From the NCBI RefSeq assembly GCF_943192895.1, contig NZ_CALPCB010000015.1, forward strand, positions 1-6,607: a DNA stretch of 6,607 nucleotides, written 5' to 3'. Shown here piece by piece: positions 5,125 to 6,607 of this stretch (the first letter of the stretch is position 1; each line of letters begins with the position of its first letter). This DNA is from Veillonella_A intestinalis. Lineage in GTDB: Bacteria; Bacillota; Negativicutes; Veillonellales; Veillonellaceae. The translations under genes were made by a program, and so were the position numbers. Under the pieces are notes generated by a model. It was not told where the DNA came from, made no database searches, and saw only the letters and a program-made list of their open reading frames with translations.

Positions 5125-5166
5125 GACAAAAAATTTTTAAATTTCCTCTTGCTATTATTTTTTGTC
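5125..5166. promoter_or_regulatory. Candidate operator: 10-bp inverted repeat over the sstT promoter
   Basis: GACAAAAAAT (5125-5134) and ATTTTTTGTC (5157-5166) are perfect inverted copies with 22 bp between them and 32 bp centre to centre, about three helical turns. The right arm lies in the spacer of the sstT promoter, and the interval includes its -35. This fits a dimeric regulator or looped operator, but the binding protein is unknown. Confidence 0.45.
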
Positions 5167-5177
5167 CGTATTATAAT
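5149..5177 (+). promoter_or_regulatory. Promoter of sstT
   Basis: Plus strand: -35 TTGCTA (5149-5154), a 17-nt spacer, and a perfect -10 TATAAT (5172-5177). The predicted start is near 5184, giving a leader of about 45 nt. It is overlapped by two palindromic candidate operators, one across the -35/spacer and one on the start site (GACATATGTC, 5178-5187). Confidence 0.8.
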
Positions 5178-5215
5178 GACATATGTCCATCATGAATGAA
5201 ACATTCTTTATATGT

Positions 5216-5221
5216 AAGGAG
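5216..5221 (+). promoter_or_regulatory. Ribosome binding site deciding the sstT start
   Basis: AAGGAG lies 8 nt before the ATG at 5230, an ideal distance, but only 2 nt before the in-frame ATG at 5224. The downstream ATG is therefore the better start, and the protein begins MKQILQ. Confidence 0.75.
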
Positions 5222-5229
5222 AGATGATT

Positions 5230-6489
5230 ATGAAACAAATTTTGCAGATTTTTAACCGAGTCCCATTAATTTATCAAATTATGGTTGGCCTCGTAATAGG
5301 GATTTGTATTTCCCTAATTAACCCTGACATTGGCAAGGATTTATCTTTATTAGGCATTATTTTTGTTGGTGCATTAAAAGGAATTGCACCGTTACTTGTA
5401 TTTTTCTTAGTTATTGCGGCTGTATGTCGTCACAAAGCAGGACAAAGCTCTGGAATGAAGCAAATTATCAGCATGTATGTGATTGGTATGTTCTTATCTG
5501 CTTTAATTGCTGTATTTGCCAGTTATTTATTCCCTGCAACCTTGCATTTAACTGCTGTAACACAAGATACCAAAGCACCAGAAGGGATTGCAGAAGTATT
5601 AATTACTCTTTTACGTAATATTGTCGATAATCCACTTCATGCAATCATGACTGGTAACTATATTGGTATTCTCGGCTGGTCTGTAGTTATCGGGTTTGCC
5701 CTTCGTCATGCTAAAGATGAAATTAAAGATGTCTTTGTTGGTATTTCAGATGCAATTACAACAGTAGTACAATGGGTTATTCGTTTAGCACCATTTGGTA
5801 TCATGGGCTTAGTAGCTGAATCTATTGCCACTAATGGTATTGAAGCATTACTTGAATACGCTGTATTACTAGGCACTTTACTAGGAAGTATGTTCTTTGT
5901 TGCCTTAGTTGTAAATCCAATTATTGTATTTGCTGTTATGAAACGTAATCCATTCCCTCTTACGTTTAAGTGTTTGCGTGAATCTGGCATTACGGCCTTC
6001 TTTACCCGTAGTTCCGCAGCCAATATTCCTGTAAATATGAATATGGCTAAACGACTTGGTCTATCCCCTGATTTATACTCAATTGCAATTCCACTAGGTG
6101 CCACTATTAATATGGCCGGTGCTGCTATTACAATCACTATTATGACATTAGCAGCCGTTAATACATTACAAATTCCAGTTGATTTTAGTACAGCCATTTT
6201 ATTAAGTATTATTGCCACTATTGGTTCTTGTGGTGCTTCTGGAGTGGCCGGTGGTTCCCTATTACTTATTCCATTAGCATGTAGTTTATTTGGCATTTCT
6301 AACGATATTGCAATGCAAGTTGTTGGTGTTGGCTTTATTATTGGGGTATTACAAGACTCCACTGAAACAGCCCTTAACTCCTCCACCGATATTCTATTTG
6401 TAGCAGCAGCTGATTTTGCTAAAAATGGATATCCAGAAGATTTAAACGCAGGTCGTGTAGAAACAATTAAACCTGAATTAGCTGAATAA
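5230..6489 (+). CDS. sstT: Serine/threonine:Na+ symporter SstT
   Basis: SstT is an inner-membrane sodium-coupled importer of serine and threonine in the dicarboxylate/amino acid:cation symporter (DAACS) family. From the ATG at 5230 it has 419 residues, close to the E. coli protein's length, with hydrophobic segments throughout and no signal peptide. Diagnostic stretches match E. coli SstT nearly word for word: FVGALKGIAPLLV (45-57), NYIGILGW (143-150), RNPFPL then LRESG (239-253), FFTRSSAANIPVN (257-269, the first hairpin with the serine-rich substrate motif), GATINMAGAAITI (290-302, the unwound NMxG segment), GASGVAGGSLLLIPLAC (335-351, the second hairpin), and QDSTETALNSSTD (375-387). NMAGA in place of NMDGT separates it from glutamate/aspartate carriers. 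The gene is monocistronic, divergent from ubiE, with its own promoter, and a probable terminator at the window's right edge. Imported serine would feed pyruvate metabolism in an anaerobe (inference). Confidence 0.96.
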   Translation: MKQILQIFNRVPLIYQIMVGLVIGICISLINPDIGKDLSLLGIIFVGALKGIAPLLVFFLVIAAVCRHKAGQSSGMKQIISMYVIGMFLSALIAVFASYLFPATLHLTAVTQDTKAPEGIAEVLITLLRNIVDNPLHAIMTGNYIGILGWSVVIGFALRHAKDEIKDVFVGISDAITTVVQWVIRLAPFGIMGLVAESIATNGIEALLEYAVLLGTLLGSMFFVALVVNPIIVFAVMKRNPFPLTFKCLRESGITAFFTRSSAANIPVNMNMAKRLGLSPDLYSIAIPLGATINMAGAAITITIMTLAAVNTLQIPVDFSTAILLSIIATIGSCGASGVAGGSLLLIPLACSLFGISNDIAMQVVGVGFIIGVLQDSTETALNSSTDILFVAAADFAKNGYPEDLNAGRVETIKPELAE

Positions 6490-6546
6490 ATTTAAATGTA
6501 AAAAGATAGCTAATCTTATAGATTTATAATCGTTCTCCGTGTTTGC

Positions 6547-6563
6547 AGTAGTCATAAACTACT
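6547..6563 (+). repeat. Small hairpin downstream of sstT
   Basis: AGTAGT-CATAA-ACTACT is a perfect 6-bp stem with a 5-nt loop. No T-tract follows, so on its own it is not a terminator. It could stabilise the 3' end of the sstT transcript ahead of the stronger hairpin at the window's edge. Confidence 0.4.
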
Positions 6564-6581
6564 AAATAATATTCTTACAAC

Positions 6582-6607
6582 AAAAGAGGCGCTCTCTTAA
6601 GAGAGCG
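6582..6607. terminator. Probable sstT terminator cut by the window edge
   Basis: The last 18 bases, CGCTCTCTTAAGAGAGCG, form a perfect palindrome (7-bp stem, TTAA loop), and AAAAGAGG precedes them. If the missing flank continues as CCTCTTTT, this is a 10-bp-plus, T-tailed terminator, possibly working in both directions. The continuation is an inference. Confidence 0.6.

Noticed and set aside
5706..6386. A 226-codon minus-strand ORF inside sstT
   Set aside because: It is the antisense shadow of a clear SstT coding region; the translated product resembles no family I know.
1..6607. CRISPR array, insertion sequence, prophage, toxin-antitoxin or defence system
   Set aside because: There are no regularly spaced repeats, transposase or integrase motifs, paired small toxin-like genes, or defence domains; all sizeable genes belong to ordinary metabolic, transport or envelope families.

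Overview
The window is AT-rich DNA with short, well-formed promoters and T-tailed hairpin terminators. It reads as an ordinary housekeeping/accessory stretch of a low-GC anaerobic bacterium. The mix fits a diderm Firmicute of the Negativicutes, such as Veillonella: a Firmicutes-type rRNA leader, menaquinone methylation, an SstT serine/threonine symporter, small exported proteins, and a TrxB-like flavoprotein without a recognisable NADPH site. The genus is an inference from these features; no species is proven.

Layout. Positions 1-290 hold, on the minus strand, what looks like the start of an rRNA (or stable-RNA) operon whose genes lie outside the left edge: tandem promoters P1 and P2, a boxA-like leader motif and a leader hairpin. 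Next come three minus-strand genes. These are a thioredoxin-reductase-like flavoprotein (492-1364, terminator 432-467), an NfrA/NfsA-type FMN nitroreductase (1458-2207, terminator 1384-1419), and a small secreted protein resembling surface-adhesin protein E (2427-2813, start revised inward). A 485-bp divergent regulatory region follows, with a consensus minus-strand promoter and a plus-strand promoter for an exported SIMPL/DUF541 protein (3299-4045). That gene converges on ubiE/menG (4198-4965, minus) across a strong shared terminator (4115-4166). ubiE and the plus-strand sstT gene (5230-6489) are divergently transcribed from a compact region containing two palindromic candidate operators. The window ends inside what looks like the sstT terminator hairpin.

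How the genes work together. Each gene has, or may have, its own promoter and terminator, so there is no clear multi-gene operon. The only possible co-transcribed pair is the nitroreductase and the TrxB-like gene, and a terminator stands between them. UbiE completes menaquinone, SstT brings in serine and threonine, and the two redox flavoproteins probably serve thiol or flavin/NAD(P)H redox balance. The two exported proteins act outside the cytoplasm.

I found no CRISPR array, phage, insertion sequence, toxin-antitoxin pair or defence system. The most interesting points are the apparent loss of the NADPH-binding motif in the TrxB-like enzyme, unassigned inverted repeats at the sstT and SIMPL promoters, a structured 130-nt leader before the SIMPL gene, and an 11-codon leader ORF overlapping the ubiE start.
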